Source: Bacillota bacterium
GTDB lineage: Bacteria > Bacillota > Dethiobacteria > DTU022 > UBA8154
Length of the DNA: 5,993 nt
Assembly (NCBI GenBank): GCA_003456095.1
Contig: DMPF01000114.1
Coordinates: 1 to 5,993 of the forward strand
Direction of reading: 5' to 3'
Position numbers and translations under genes: made by a program. The number at the start of each line of letters is the position of its first letter. Position 1 is the first letter of the stretch. Positions 1-4,998 of the stretch are shown in pieces. The notes beneath the pieces are model-generated. The model saw only the letters and a program-made list of their open reading frames with translations. It had not been told where the DNA came from and did no database searches.

Positions 1-2
1 AT

Positions 3-290
3 GGTGAACAATACATTTTACAGGTGCCGCCTGAAGTATGGTATGCGGACTTTACCGCGTGCAATAATTTTGATATTTTGTCTGATCTGCTGCGTATCAA
101 TATCCCCACCTTGGTGCTGTGCGGCGCGGAAGACAGGATGACACCGCTTAAATACAGCCGTTACCTGGCGGAAAACATTGCTTGGGCCAAGCTGGAAATA
201 TTTGATGGTGCCGGCCATATGCTCATGCTGGAGAAACCGGACGAAGTCAATATGGCGGTGCAAAACTTTTTGGAAGGCCTCGGATGGTAA
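3..290 (+). CDS. Alpha/beta hydrolase, C-terminal part (5' end outside window)
   Basis: The reading frame is open from the window edge (first full codon at position 3) to TAA at 288-290, so this is the end of a gene that starts upstream. A GTG at 24 is in frame but has no ribosome binding site and would begin inside the fold, so I do not take it as the start. The segment 'IPTLVLCGAEDRMTP' is the strand-loop carrying the catalytic acid (Asp) of alpha/beta hydrolases. 'GAGHMLMLEKPDEV', about 33 residues later, carries the catalytic His and the usual E-P-x-x-V helix start. The nucleophile Ser lies outside the window. The substrate cannot be told from this part; such proteins include esterases, haloperoxidase-like enzymes and C-C bond hydrolases. 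fchA follows 96 nt downstream on the same strand with no obvious terminator between, so cotranscription is possible. Confidence 0.85.
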   Translation, partial: GEQYILQVPPEVWYADFTACNNFDILSDLLRINIPTLVLCGAEDRMTPLKYSRYLAENIAWAKLEIFDGAGHMLMLEKPDEVNMAVQNFLEGLGW

Positions 291-386
291 ACAATTTTGA
301 TCAATTTGTGTATGGACAGAAGGAAACACTGTTGCTTTTAGAGAAATAAAGGTAACAGATTTTTTATCAAGGAGGTTGGTTATATT
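291..386 (+). other. Short intergenic leader of fchA
   Basis: This AT-rich gap of 96 nt holds no convincing hairpin terminator and no good SigA promoter. A weak TTGCTT at 332-337 has only a poor -10 match 17 nt further on. The one clear element is a ribosome binding site, AAGGAGG, at 369-375. It lies 11 nt before the ATG at 387 and decides that start over the in-frame ATG at 393, which would be 17 nt away. fchA may be read through from the hydrolase gene or from a promoter I cannot recognise. Confidence 0.5.
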
Positions 387-1016
387 ATGGCAATGGCGGA
401 AAACAGCAGTGCTTATTTCCTGGATGCGCTGGCTTCCAAGGCTCCGGTTCCAGGCGGTGGCGGAGCGGCTGCTATGGGTGGCGCCATCGGCATGGCTCTC
501 TCCAACATGGTAGGCAATCTCACCGTGGGAAAAAAGAAATACGCCGATGTGGAAGGTGAAGTAAAAGAACTGCTGGAAAAGGGCTATCGCATAATTGATG
601 AATTGAAAACACTGGTGGATAAAGACGCAGAGGTTTTTGAACCTCTTTCCAAGGCATACAGCCTGCCGAAAGATACGCCGGAACAGGTTGCTTATAAAGA
701 GAAAGTAATGCAGGAGTGCTCTATCACGGCTTGTTCGGTGCCGCTGGAGATAATGCGCAAAGCATACGAGGGCATTAAAATACATGCGCGGATGGGACAA
801 ATCGGCTCAGCGCTTGCTATCTCCGACGTGGGGTGCGGGGTCGTGTTCCTTAGAGCTGCTTTGATTAGCGGCTACCTTAACGTGCTTATTAACCTGGGTT
901 CGATTAAAGACCAGAAATACCTGGATGAGACCGGCGGGGAGATCAACCGGCTACTGAACGACGGCAGCAAGGTTGCCGATGAAACCCTGCAGTTGGTTAT
1001 TGATAAAATTAAGTAA
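387..1016 (+). CDS. fchA: Methenyltetrahydrofolate cyclohydrolase (FchA / cyclodeaminase family)
   Basis: Predicted cytoplasmic enzyme that interconverts 5,10-methenyl-THF and 10-formyl-THF. Its 209 residues match the usual size of stand-alone clostridial FchA proteins, which share the all-helical fold of the formiminotransferase-cyclodeaminase C-terminal domain. The family signature is clear near the N-terminus: 'PVPGGGGAAAMGGAIGMAL' at residues 20-38, then 'SNMVGNLTVGKKKY' at residues 39-52. The remainder is helical, with a Gly/Ala-rich stretch near residues 140-155, as in the family. The start is fixed by AAGGAGG at 369-375. folD begins 31 nt downstream with its own ribosome binding site, so the two are very likely one transcript. 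The neighbouring FolD has lost cyclohydrolase residues, which supports the cyclohydrolase role here over formimino-THF cyclodeaminase activity. The latter, in histidine or purine breakdown, remains possible because the families are close and no formiminotransferase gene is visible. Confidence 0.9.
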   Translation: MAMAENSSAYFLDALASKAPVPGGGGAAAMGGAIGMALSNMVGNLTVGKKKYADVEGEVKELLEKGYRIIDELKTLVDKDAEVFEPLSKAYSLPKDTPEQVAYKEKVMQECSITACSVPLEIMRKAYEGIKIHARMGQIGSALAISDVGCGVVFLRAALISGYLNVLINLGSIKDQKYLDETGGEINRLLNDGSKVADETLQLVIDKIK

Positions 1017-1047
1017 ATATAATCACAATTGACTGGAGGACTATGGG

Positions 1048-1908
1048 ATGGCAGAAAACTTAAAAGGCAAGCCGGTTGTCGGTGCCATAAAGGACAATTT
1101 GAGCCAAAGGGTGGAAGCTTTAAAGGCGAAGGGAATTACCCCCAAACTGGGGATAATCCGCGTTGGCGCCCGTCCTGACGATCTTTTTTATGAGGGCGGA
1201 GCAAAAAAAACCTGCGAATCCATAGGCATGACATACCAAGTATTTGAATACCCTGAGGATATTGCGCAAGCAGCGTTTGAGCAGGCAGTACTGGACGTCG
1301 GGGCCAATAAGGAGATAAACGGTATTTTAATGTTTGCCCCGCTGCCCAAGCATCTTAACGAGAAAAAGATCCGTTCCCTGATTCCAGTGGAGAAGGATGT
1401 GGACTGCATGAACCTTGGCAGTGCGGGCAAGGTTTTTGCGGATGACGAGACCGGCTTCCCCCCCTGCACACCTACCGCGTGCATGGAGATGTTGAAGTAT
1501 TATAATATCCCCTTAAAAGGTAAAAAGGTGGTCGTGGTCGGCCGCTCTCTGGTAGTGGGCAAACCGGTGGCCATGCTCTTAATGCGCGAGCACGCTACAA
1601 TAACTATTTGCCATTCCCGTACGGAGAATCTGCCGGAGGTCTGCGCCGCCGCCGATATCCTTGTCGCGGCCATCGGCAAAGCCAAAATGATTAACAGCAG
1701 TTATGTGAAACCGGGGCAGATTGTCATTGATGTTGGGATCAACCAGGACCCGGACAACCCGGGCAAATACTGCGGTGATGTGGATTTCCCCTCCGTGGAG
1801 CCCATTGTGGAGAAAATTACGCCGGTTCCCGGTGGCGTTGGTTCCGTTACCACCATTGTCCTCTGCAAGCACACGGTTATGGCCTGCGAGATGCAGCATA
1901 ACCTTTAA
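1048..1908 (+). CDS. folD: Methylene-THF dehydrogenase FolD, apparently without cyclohydrolase residues
   Basis: Predicted cytoplasmic enzyme that oxidises 5,10-methylene-THF to methenyl-THF, or the reverse in the Wood-Ljungdahl methyl branch. The 286 residues match normal FolD length. Conserved parts are '[12 protein letters not shown]' (138-149), the nucleotide-binding '[14 protein letters not shown]' (165-178), 'CHSRTENL' (187-194), 'VIDVGIN' (225-231), 'GDVDF' (242-246) and '[13 protein letters not shown]' (256-268). In the N-terminal catalytic domain Tyr48 is kept, but the Lys of the Y-x3-K motif (K54 in E. coli, K56 in human) is Ala52. The Gln of 'LVQLPLP' (Q98/Q100) is Phe96 in 'LMFAPLP'. 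Asp119 is kept. From family knowledge these Lys and Gln residues carry the cyclohydrolase step, so this FolD is probably dehydrogenase only, complementing fchA just upstream. The ATG at 1048 follows GGAGG at 1035-1039; an ATG at 1043 is out of frame. Whether it uses NAD or NADP is not decided here. Confidence 0.93.
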   Translation: MAENLKGKPVVGAIKDNLSQRVEALKAKGITPKLGIIRVGARPDDLFYEGGAKKTCESIGMTYQVFEYPEDIAQAAFEQAVLDVGANKEINGILMFAPLPKHLNEKKIRSLIPVEKDVDCMNLGSAGKVFADDETGFPPCTPTACMEMLKYYNIPLKGKKVVVVGRSLVVGKPVAMLLMREHATITICHSRTENLPEVCAAADILVAAIGKAKMINSSYVKPGQIVIDVGINQDPDNPGKYCGDVDFPSVEPIVEKITPVPGGVGSVTTIVLCKHTVMACEMQHNL

Positions 1909-1941
1909 TTCTGTAAATCAGGGGACGCCATACTTAGTTAT

Positions 1942-1983
1942 GCTGGCATTGCCGGCCTGGCATTGCCAGCGTTTTGTTTTCTT
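1942..1983 (+). terminator. Intrinsic terminator of the fchA-folD transcript
   Basis: A 7-bp stem (GCTGGCA at 1942-1948 with TGCCAGC at 1964-1970) continues after one T-T mismatch into a 4-bp inner stem (1950-1953 with 1959-1962). It closes a 5-nt loop and is followed directly by the T-rich GTTTTGTTTTCTT. It begins 33 nt after the folD stop codon, where the end of the two-gene transcript is expected. Confidence 0.85.
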
Positions 1984-2011
1984 GCCATGAGAAGGCCGGA
2001 TGCGCTATAAT
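1982..2011 (+). promoter_or_regulatory. Candidate SigA promoter for the MBL-fold hydrolase gene
   Basis: TTGCCA at 1982-1987 (5 of 6 to TTGACA) and a perfect TATAAT at 2006-2011 are separated by 18 nt. Transcription would begin near 2018, about 60 nt before the TTG start codon. The -35 box overlaps the T tract of the preceding terminator, a compact arrangement that makes the hydrolase gene independent of folD. Prediction from sequence only. Confidence 0.6.
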
Positions 2012-2060
2012 AATAATCAAGCGGTTGATATGCGGGGTTAATGCCGTCATTTTTTTTAAT

Positions 2061-2070
2061 AGGGGTGATC
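2061..2070 (+). promoter_or_regulatory. Ribosome binding site fixing a TTG start
   Basis: AGGGGTGATC contains GGTGATC, an exact complement to the 3' end of 16S rRNA. It ends 7 nt before the TTG at 2078. No ATG or GTG lies in frame before residue 37, so this site makes TTG the preferred start of the MBL-fold gene. Confidence 0.65.
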
Positions 2071-2077
2071 TTTAGGC

Positions 2078-3064
2078 TTGACCAGAATAGCTGAGCTCTC
2101 CGGGGAAATATTTCAGGTCGATCTGGAGGAAAGGGGTAAACCCGGCTGGTCGGCGGGATACTTTATAAAGGGCGGGACCGATTGGATGCTTATGGAAACC
2201 GGGCCGGCGAGCTCGGCGGAGAGGATCTTGGATGCGGCGCAAAGCATCGGCATTGACCACTCCCGGGTTAAGCACGTCGCAGTCACCCATGTGCATGTTG
2301 ACCACGCAGGCGGCTTGGGGCTTATCGCCCGGCATTTTGCGGAGGCAGAGATATGGGTGCACCCCAAAGGAGGAAGACATATGGTCAACCCGGCCAGGTT
2401 GATTGAGGGCTCCATGGCAGTATACGGGGAGAGGAAGATGCGGGAGTACGGGGAGATGCTCCCTGTTCCCGAGGAGAGGCTCCGCCCGGCCGTTGATGGA
2501 AAGATCATCAACCTGGGGGGAAGGTCTGTCGAGGTTTGGGAGACACCCGGCCATGCCAGGCACGCTGTCTGCTATTACGATATGCGGACAAATGGGCTTT
2601 TCAGCGGCGATGCGGTAGGGGTGTATCTTCCACGGCTTTCCGCGGCGTTCGGCTGCCCCGTGATACGCCCGGCTACCCCGGTTCCCGATTTTAACGGGGA
2701 GCTGATGATGAAGGATCTTTACAGGCTTGCCCACGCCGGGCTGCAGTATATCTATTTTACCCACTTTGGTGTCGCCTCTCCGGCACAGCTGCTGATCGAA
2801 CTGGCTGCAGGTCAGCTGTCTTTCCACCTGCGCATTGCCAAGGATTGCCTGGATGAAGAAAACGCCGATGAAGCGATCGTTATTGCGAAGGTAACCGCAG
2901 CATTGCGGGAGTATTCGGCAAAGGTGCTGCGCAGGGAGATGGAAAAGATAAATGTCAACGAAGAGATGGTAGCCCCTGAAATGAGCTTGCTGCTGGATCC
3001 GCTGGATGATTCGGCGGAAGGCCTGCTTGCATATTTGCAGAAAGCCCCCGCCAATGGCCGGTAA
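2078..3064 (+). CDS. Metallo-beta-lactamase-fold metal-dependent hydrolase
   Basis: A 328-residue, probably cytoplasmic MBL-superfamily protein with no signal peptide. All metal ligands of the fold are in order: 'THVHVDHAGG' with His71, His73, Asp75 and His76; His159 in 'ETPGHARH'; Asp178 in 'FSGDAVG'; and His229 in 'YFTHFG'. It should therefore bind a dinuclear metal centre and be active. The general class is that of glyoxalase-II-like and related hydrolases; the substrate is not recognisable. About 95 residues follow the last ligand, Glu/Lys/Ala-rich and probably helical, longer than in minimal MBL hydrolases and perhaps an oligomerisation or substrate-lid extension. The start is TTG with a good ribosome binding site. 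The gene has its own candidate promoter, follows a terminator, and converges on a minus-strand remnant 36 nt downstream, so it appears monocistronic. I see no terminator hairpin after it. Confidence 0.9.
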   Translation: MTRIAELSGEIFQVDLEERGKPGWSAGYFIKGGTDWMLMETGPASSAERILDAAQSIGIDHSRVKHVAVTHVHVDHAGGLGLIARHFAEAEIWVHPKGGRHMVNPARLIEGSMAVYGERKMREYGEMLPVPEERLRPAVDGKIINLGGRSVEVWETPGHARHAVCYYDMRTNGLFSGDAVGVYLPRLSAAFGCPVIRPATPVPDFNGELMMKDLYRLAHAGLQYIYFTHFGVASPAQLLIELAAGQLSFHLRIAKDCLDEENADEAIVIAKVTAALREYSAKVLRREMEKINVNEEMVAPEMSLLLDPLDDSAEGLLAYLQKAPANGR

Positions 3065-3100
3065 ATCGAAAAATATTAAAGTGGTTTAGGGTGCGCAAGT

Positions 3101-3307
3101 TCAGTCAAACAGGATTAAACCAACATTGGAAACCGTGCCGGTGCCGTGGTGATAGGGAATACTGCCGTAGTATCCGCAAGCATTCCTTTCGCAATATTTT
3201 CTGATTGTATCGCTAAATAAGATGGATTCCGTCCTAAGCACAACCGCATTTTTAATAATATTCCATGACCGCATTTCTTGCAGTAGTTGATTTGCGTCAA
3301 AACTCAT
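3101..3307 (-). pseudogene. Probable N-terminal remnant of a DUF2284-type metal-binding protein
   Basis: A 68-codon minus-strand frame has ATG at 3307 and an AGGAAGGG ribosome binding site 5 nt upstream. Residues 22-48, including 'IRKYCERNACGYYG' with Cys39 and Cys44, resemble from memory the N-terminal Cys motif of DUF2284 predicted metal-binding proteins. Those have a Cys-x4-Cys-G-x-Y-G stretch followed at once by a Cys-Pro-Pro segment, and are much longer. Here the Cys-Pro-Pro position reads 'IPYHHGTGTV' and the frame stops soon after, so the metal site cannot form. It looks like a truncated, decayed copy, but a real small protein is not excluded because start and ribosome binding site are intact. 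A TATAAT on minus at 3338-3333 lacks a convincing -35. The gene converges with the MBL-fold gene. Confidence 0.45.
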
Positions 3308-3377
3308 ATTATCCCTTCCTGATAGCCGGTTTATTATAGAACAGTGCTGCCATGCACCGGAAAGACCTTGAAAACAG

Positions 3378-3408
3378 AAAAAAGACCCTGCGCATTAACG
3401 TCCGGGCC
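3378..3408 (-). terminator. Possible intrinsic terminator downstream of tRNA-Leu
   Basis: On the minus strand GGCCC (3408-3404) can pair with GGGTC (3388-3384), with a further short CG/CG pairing inside, followed by a run of six T (3383-3378). The stem is short and interrupted. It lies about 60 nt beyond the CCA end of tRNA-Leu and ahead of the DUF2284-like frame, a sensible place to end the tRNA transcript. Confidence 0.35.
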
Positions 3409-3470
3409 GTTTTGATGAGAGCGTACACTTCAGCGGCAAAAATATCTTCATTGTGTCCCGAAATTTTTAA

Positions 3471-3554
3471 TGGTGTCGGGGACGGGACTTGAACCCGTAT
3501 GTCGTAGACACACGCCCCTCAAACGTGCGCGTCTGCCAGTTCCGCCACCCCGAC
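3471..3554 (-). tRNA. tRNA-Leu (anticodon GAG)
   Basis: Read on the minus strand, acceptor GTCGGGG pairs with CCCCGAC, followed by discriminator A and an encoded CCA. The D arm is GCG...CGC, and the anticodon stem CACGT/GCGTG encloses the loop TTGAGGG, giving anticodon GAG (codons CUC/CUU). A long variable arm folds as TGTC-TAC-GACA, the class II feature expected for leucine. The T arm is ACGGG-TTCAAGT-CCCGT. Length is 84 nt including CCA. All stems close, so it should be functional. It is transcribed divergently from tRNA-Arg. Confidence 0.95.
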
Positions 3555-3575
3555 ATGTTTTATTTCCTGTGCAAG

Positions 3576-3604
3576 AATATAGCATAGATCCTTATAAAAA
3601 GCAA
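3576..3604 (-). promoter_or_regulatory. Candidate promoter of tRNA-Leu
   Basis: On the minus strand a weak -35 TTGCTT (3604-3599) and -10 TATATT (3581-3576) are exactly 17 nt apart. Transcription would start near 3569, about 15 nt before the mature tRNA 5' end. The spacing and position are good; the -35 is poor. Confidence 0.5.
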
Positions 3605-3616
3605 GTTGTTTATACT

Positions 3617-3630
3617 GTTAATAGCTTAAC
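3617..3630. repeat. Short inverted repeat between the divergent tRNA promoters
   Basis: GTTAA at 3617-3621 and TTAAC at 3626-3630 form a 5-bp inverted repeat around TAGC. It sits upstream of both tRNA promoters, next to the 11-bp direct repeat. It is short enough to be chance and no function is claimed. Confidence 0.3.
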
Positions 3631-3654
3631 GGATTTGACACGGATTTGACACGG
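3629..3654 (+). repeat. 11-bp tandem direct repeat containing TTGACA
   Basis: ACGGATTTGAC occurs perfectly twice (3629-3639 and 3640-3650), followed by ACGG of a third copy. Each junction creates a consensus -35 box TTGACA (3635-3640 and 3646-3651), but no -10 lies at the right distance from either. It is located 7 nt upstream of the -35 of the tRNA-Arg promoter. It may be slippage, or an upstream element or protein site for the tRNA promoters. Confidence 0.8.
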
Positions 3655-3660
3655 CAGGGC

Positions 3661-3689
3661 TTGAAAGCAGTTGAGAAAGAAGATATAAT
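3661..3689 (+). promoter_or_regulatory. SigA promoter of tRNA-Arg
   Basis: TTGAAA at 3661-3666 (5 of 6 to consensus), a 17-nt spacer, and a perfect TATAAT at 3684-3689. Initiation near 3696 would leave a leader of about 26 nt before the tRNA. This is the strongest predicted promoter in the window, in keeping with a stable RNA gene. Confidence 0.75.
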
Positions 3690-3721
3690 TAGCGCGGAAA
3701 CATATTGTTTTTGCGCAATAT

Positions 3722-3797
3722 GCACCTGTAGCTCAGGGGAGAGAGCACTGGATTCCTAATCCGGGTGCCGCAGGTTCGAATCCTGCCAGGTGCACCA
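3722..3797 (+). tRNA. tRNA-Arg (anticodon CCT)
   Basis: Acceptor GCACCTG pairs perfectly with CAGGTGC, followed by discriminator A and an encoded CCA. The D arm region 'TAGCTCAGGGGAGAGAGCA' is canonical. The anticodon stem CTGGA/TCCGG encloses TTCCTAA, giving anticodon CCT, which reads the arginine codon AGG. The T arm is GCAGG-TTCGAAT-CCTGC. Length is 76 nt. All stems close. It is a single-gene unit with its own promoter and terminator. Confidence 0.95.
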
Positions 3798-3800
3798 CTC

Positions 3801-3840
3801 AAACGCCGCAGCTATTGAAGCTGACGGCGTTTTCCTTTTC
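3801..3840 (+). terminator. Intrinsic terminator of tRNA-Arg
   Basis: A long hairpin has AAACGCCG (3801-3808) pairing with CGGCGTTT (3825-3832), then after a bulged A (3824) CAGCT (3809-3813) with AGCTG (3819-3823) around a 5-nt loop. It is followed by CCTTTTC within a T-rich tail. It begins 3 nt after the tRNA CCA end and insulates the spoVA genes from tRNA transcription. Confidence 0.85.
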
Positions 3841-3871
3841 ATGTTAACATAAACCTGAATTCAGATAGGCC

Positions 3872-3901
3872 GTATAAAAACCAGGTGATAAAAAGATAAT
3901 A
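3872..3901 (+). promoter_or_regulatory. Candidate forespore (SigG-like) promoter for spoVAC
   Basis: GTATA at 3872-3876 fits the -35 of SigG promoters. GATAATA at 3895-3901 fits the -10 (CATNNTA-like) except for the first base, with an 18-nt spacer. In Bacillus the spoVA operon is made in the forespore under SigG, so a promoter of this class is expected here. No good SigA promoter is seen between the tRNA-Arg terminator and spoVAC. The match is short and could be chance in this AT-rich stretch. Confidence 0.4.
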
Positions 3902-3967
3902 TCATCGGGGGATAAAAATCAATGACCACCGCGGCTAGGTTAAAACAAACCATATCCGCCACGCGAG

Positions 3968-3974
3968 AAAGGAG
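3968..3974 (+). promoter_or_regulatory. Ribosome binding site fixing the TTG start of spoVAC
   Basis: AAAGGAG lies 9 nt before the TTG at 3984. A GTG at 3977 is out of frame. The N-terminal protein sequence beginning at this TTG aligns over its whole length with what I expect for SpoVAC, so TTG is preferred. Confidence 0.7.
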
Positions 3975-3983
3975 CCGTGATCG

Positions 3984-4463
3984 TTGTCTGCGCAGAAGAA
4001 GATAAAATTAACCCTGCCTCAACAAGAATATCAGGCTTTTGTCAAAAAACGCGAGCCTAAAAGGCCGGTATTGAAAAACAGCCTCAAGGCTTTCCTGGTA
4101 GGATGCGTTATATGCATTATCGGCCAGGTAGTCAAGTGGTTCTTCATGACCTTTTTCGGGTTTACCGAGACTGCAGCCGCCGATCCCACCATAGCCACCA
4201 TGATCATCCTGGCGGTGATTCTCACCGCGCTGGGTGTTTACGACCATATCGCCCAATTTGGCGGCAGTGGCAGCATTATTCCTATTACCGGCTTCGCCAA
4301 CACCCTGACCGCGGCGGCCCTGGATCATCGCAGCGAAGGGTTCGTTTTAGGGGTGGGGGGAAATATGTTTAAAATAGCCGGCCCCGTAATTACCTATGGC
4401 GTATTTTCTGCTTTCGCGATCGGCATAATTGTAGTTGTGCTCAATATGTTGGGTGGGATCTAG
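3984..4463 (+). CDS. spoVAC: Stage V sporulation protein AC
   Basis: Inner-membrane protein of the spore, part of the SpoVA channel that moves dipicolinic acid into the forming spore and out at germination; in Bacillus, SpoVAC itself has been described as a mechanosensitive channel. The 159 residues match the family length. After a basic cytoplasmic N-terminus with 'QQEYQAFVKKREPK' (13-26) come hydrophobic segments near 36-58, 69-90 and 132-157. Between them are the family signatures 'GVYDHIAQFGGSGSIIPITGFANT' (split here as 84-95 and 96-107) and 'EGFVLGVGGNMFKIAGPVI' (118-136). No lesion is seen. The stop codon TAG (4461-4463) directly abuts the ATG of spoVAD (4464), so translation was coupled. 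It is the only intact gene of this spoVA operon, and with partners AD and AE broken its role here is doubtful unless another copy supplies them. Confidence 0.93.
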   Translation: MSAQKKIKLTLPQQEYQAFVKKREPKRPVLKNSLKAFLVGCVICIIGQVVKWFFMTFFGFTETAAADPTIATMIILAVILTALGVYDHIAQFGGSGSIIPITGFANTLTAAALDHRSEGFVLGVGGNMFKIAGPVITYGVFSAFAIGIIVVVLNMLGGI

Positions 4464-4956
4464 ATGTTGCAGGGACAGCAGAGCTGGGCATTTCCCTCCC
4501 GCCCCGTAACCTGGCGTCTGCCACCGCAGTCGGCCCCTTCGAAGGCAAAGGGGCTCTGGCCGGTGATTTTGACATTTTGCACGACGATTTCCGGGCGGGG
4601 CAGGACAGCTACGAGAAGGCGGAAAAAAAGCTGCTTGAAGACGCCTGCCACCGGGCGCTGGAAAAAGGGGGGAAGAAAAAAGAAGAGGTGCAGTTTTTTT
4701 TGAGCGGGGACCTGAGCAACCAGATAATCTCCAGCAGCTTTACTGCCCGCACCATGGCCATTCCTTACCTGGGGATTTTGAAGCCTGCTCCAGCTCCGCC
4801 GTGGTAACTTATGGTCACCTGTTCAACCGCATGTACCGTGGTGAACTGCAAAAGATCTTGGTGGTGGCGACCGGGGCGTTGCTCTCACCCCTTTCCTTCC
4901 AGCAAAAGGAGAGCATTCCATGTGTCGCCTATGCCGTAGTAATTGAAAGTAATTGA
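4464..4956 (+). pseudogene. spoVAD: spoVAD, frameshifted and internally deleted
   Basis: SpoVAD is the soluble, thiolase-like SpoVA subunit that binds dipicolinic acid; a normal protein has about 340 residues. Here the homology jumps across three frames. First, 'MLQGQQSWAFP' (frame from 4464). Then, from about 4502, 'RNLASATAVGPFEGKG' through 'FFLSGDLSNQ' and 'ARTMAIPYLG' (to about 4777). Finally, from about 4780, 'ACSSSAVVTYGHLF' and 'ILVVATGALLSP...QQKESIPC'. Each shift equals one missing base: one between 4490 and 4502, one in the T run at 4776-4779. The GACS region of the N-terminal half is joined directly to the CACSAVV-type region near the C-terminus, so about 165-175 core residues are absent. 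The 3' end carries three copies of a 10-bp unit that bring an early TGA (4954-4956). The product cannot be functional. Sequencing error could explain single shifts, not the large loss. Confidence 0.88.
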
Positions 4957-4968
4957 AAGTAATTGAAA
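4939..4968 (+). repeat. 10-bp tandem triplication at the spoVAD-spoVAE junction
   Basis: GTAATTGAAA is repeated perfectly three times. Since 10 is not a multiple of 3, the copies change the reading frame: SpoVAD ends 'VVIESN' then stop. With a single unit the frame would instead continue 'VVIENEQHA' and stop at 4983-4985, next to the spoVAE ribosome binding site. That suggests the ancestral state had one unit and two were added by slippage. Confidence 0.9.
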
Positions 4969-4983
4969 ATGAGCAGCATGCAT

Positions 4984-4991
4984 AAGAGGAG
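4984..4991 (+). promoter_or_regulatory. Ribosome binding site of spoVAE
   Basis: AAGAGGAG ends 7 nt before the ATG at 4999 and decides this start. Upstream in-frame starts (TTG 4963, ATG 4969, 4978 and 4993) would lie in the repeat or overlap the site. The protein from 4999, 'MEQFIIAFLVGGAICVVGQ', begins as SpoVAE proteins do. Confidence 0.7.
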
Positions 4992-4998
4992 TATGTTA

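Noticed and set aside
18..800. 260-codon minus-strand open frame over fchA
   Set aside because: It is antisense to the clearly conserved fchA and runs past its 5' end without a recognisable protein; the composition looks like a shadow of the real gene.
1203..1210. Run of eight A in folD as a possible frameshift
   Set aside because: The protein aligns to FolD without interruption on both sides of the run, so the frame is correct.
2072..2827. 251-codon minus-strand open frame over the MBL-fold gene
   Set aside because: It lies opposite a gene with all metal ligands conserved, and its Pro/Arg/His-rich sequence resembles no domain; it is a shadow frame.
3635..3651. The two TTGACA boxes as -35 of the tRNA-Arg promoter
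   Set aside because: They are 32 and 43 nt from the TATAAT at 3684, too far; TTGAAA at 3661 has exact 17-nt spacing.
3922..4005. 27-codon basic frame (ATG at 3922) overlapping the start of spoVAC, possible leader peptide
   Set aside because: It follows a G run but no proper ribosome binding site, it ends in an Arg run produced by the AGA-rich spoVAC start, and it has no recognisable features; chance is the simpler reading.
4963..4998. Longer spoVAE starting at TTG 4963 or ATG 4969
   Set aside because: This would translate the tandem repeat and the ribosome binding site; the family N-terminus begins at 4999.
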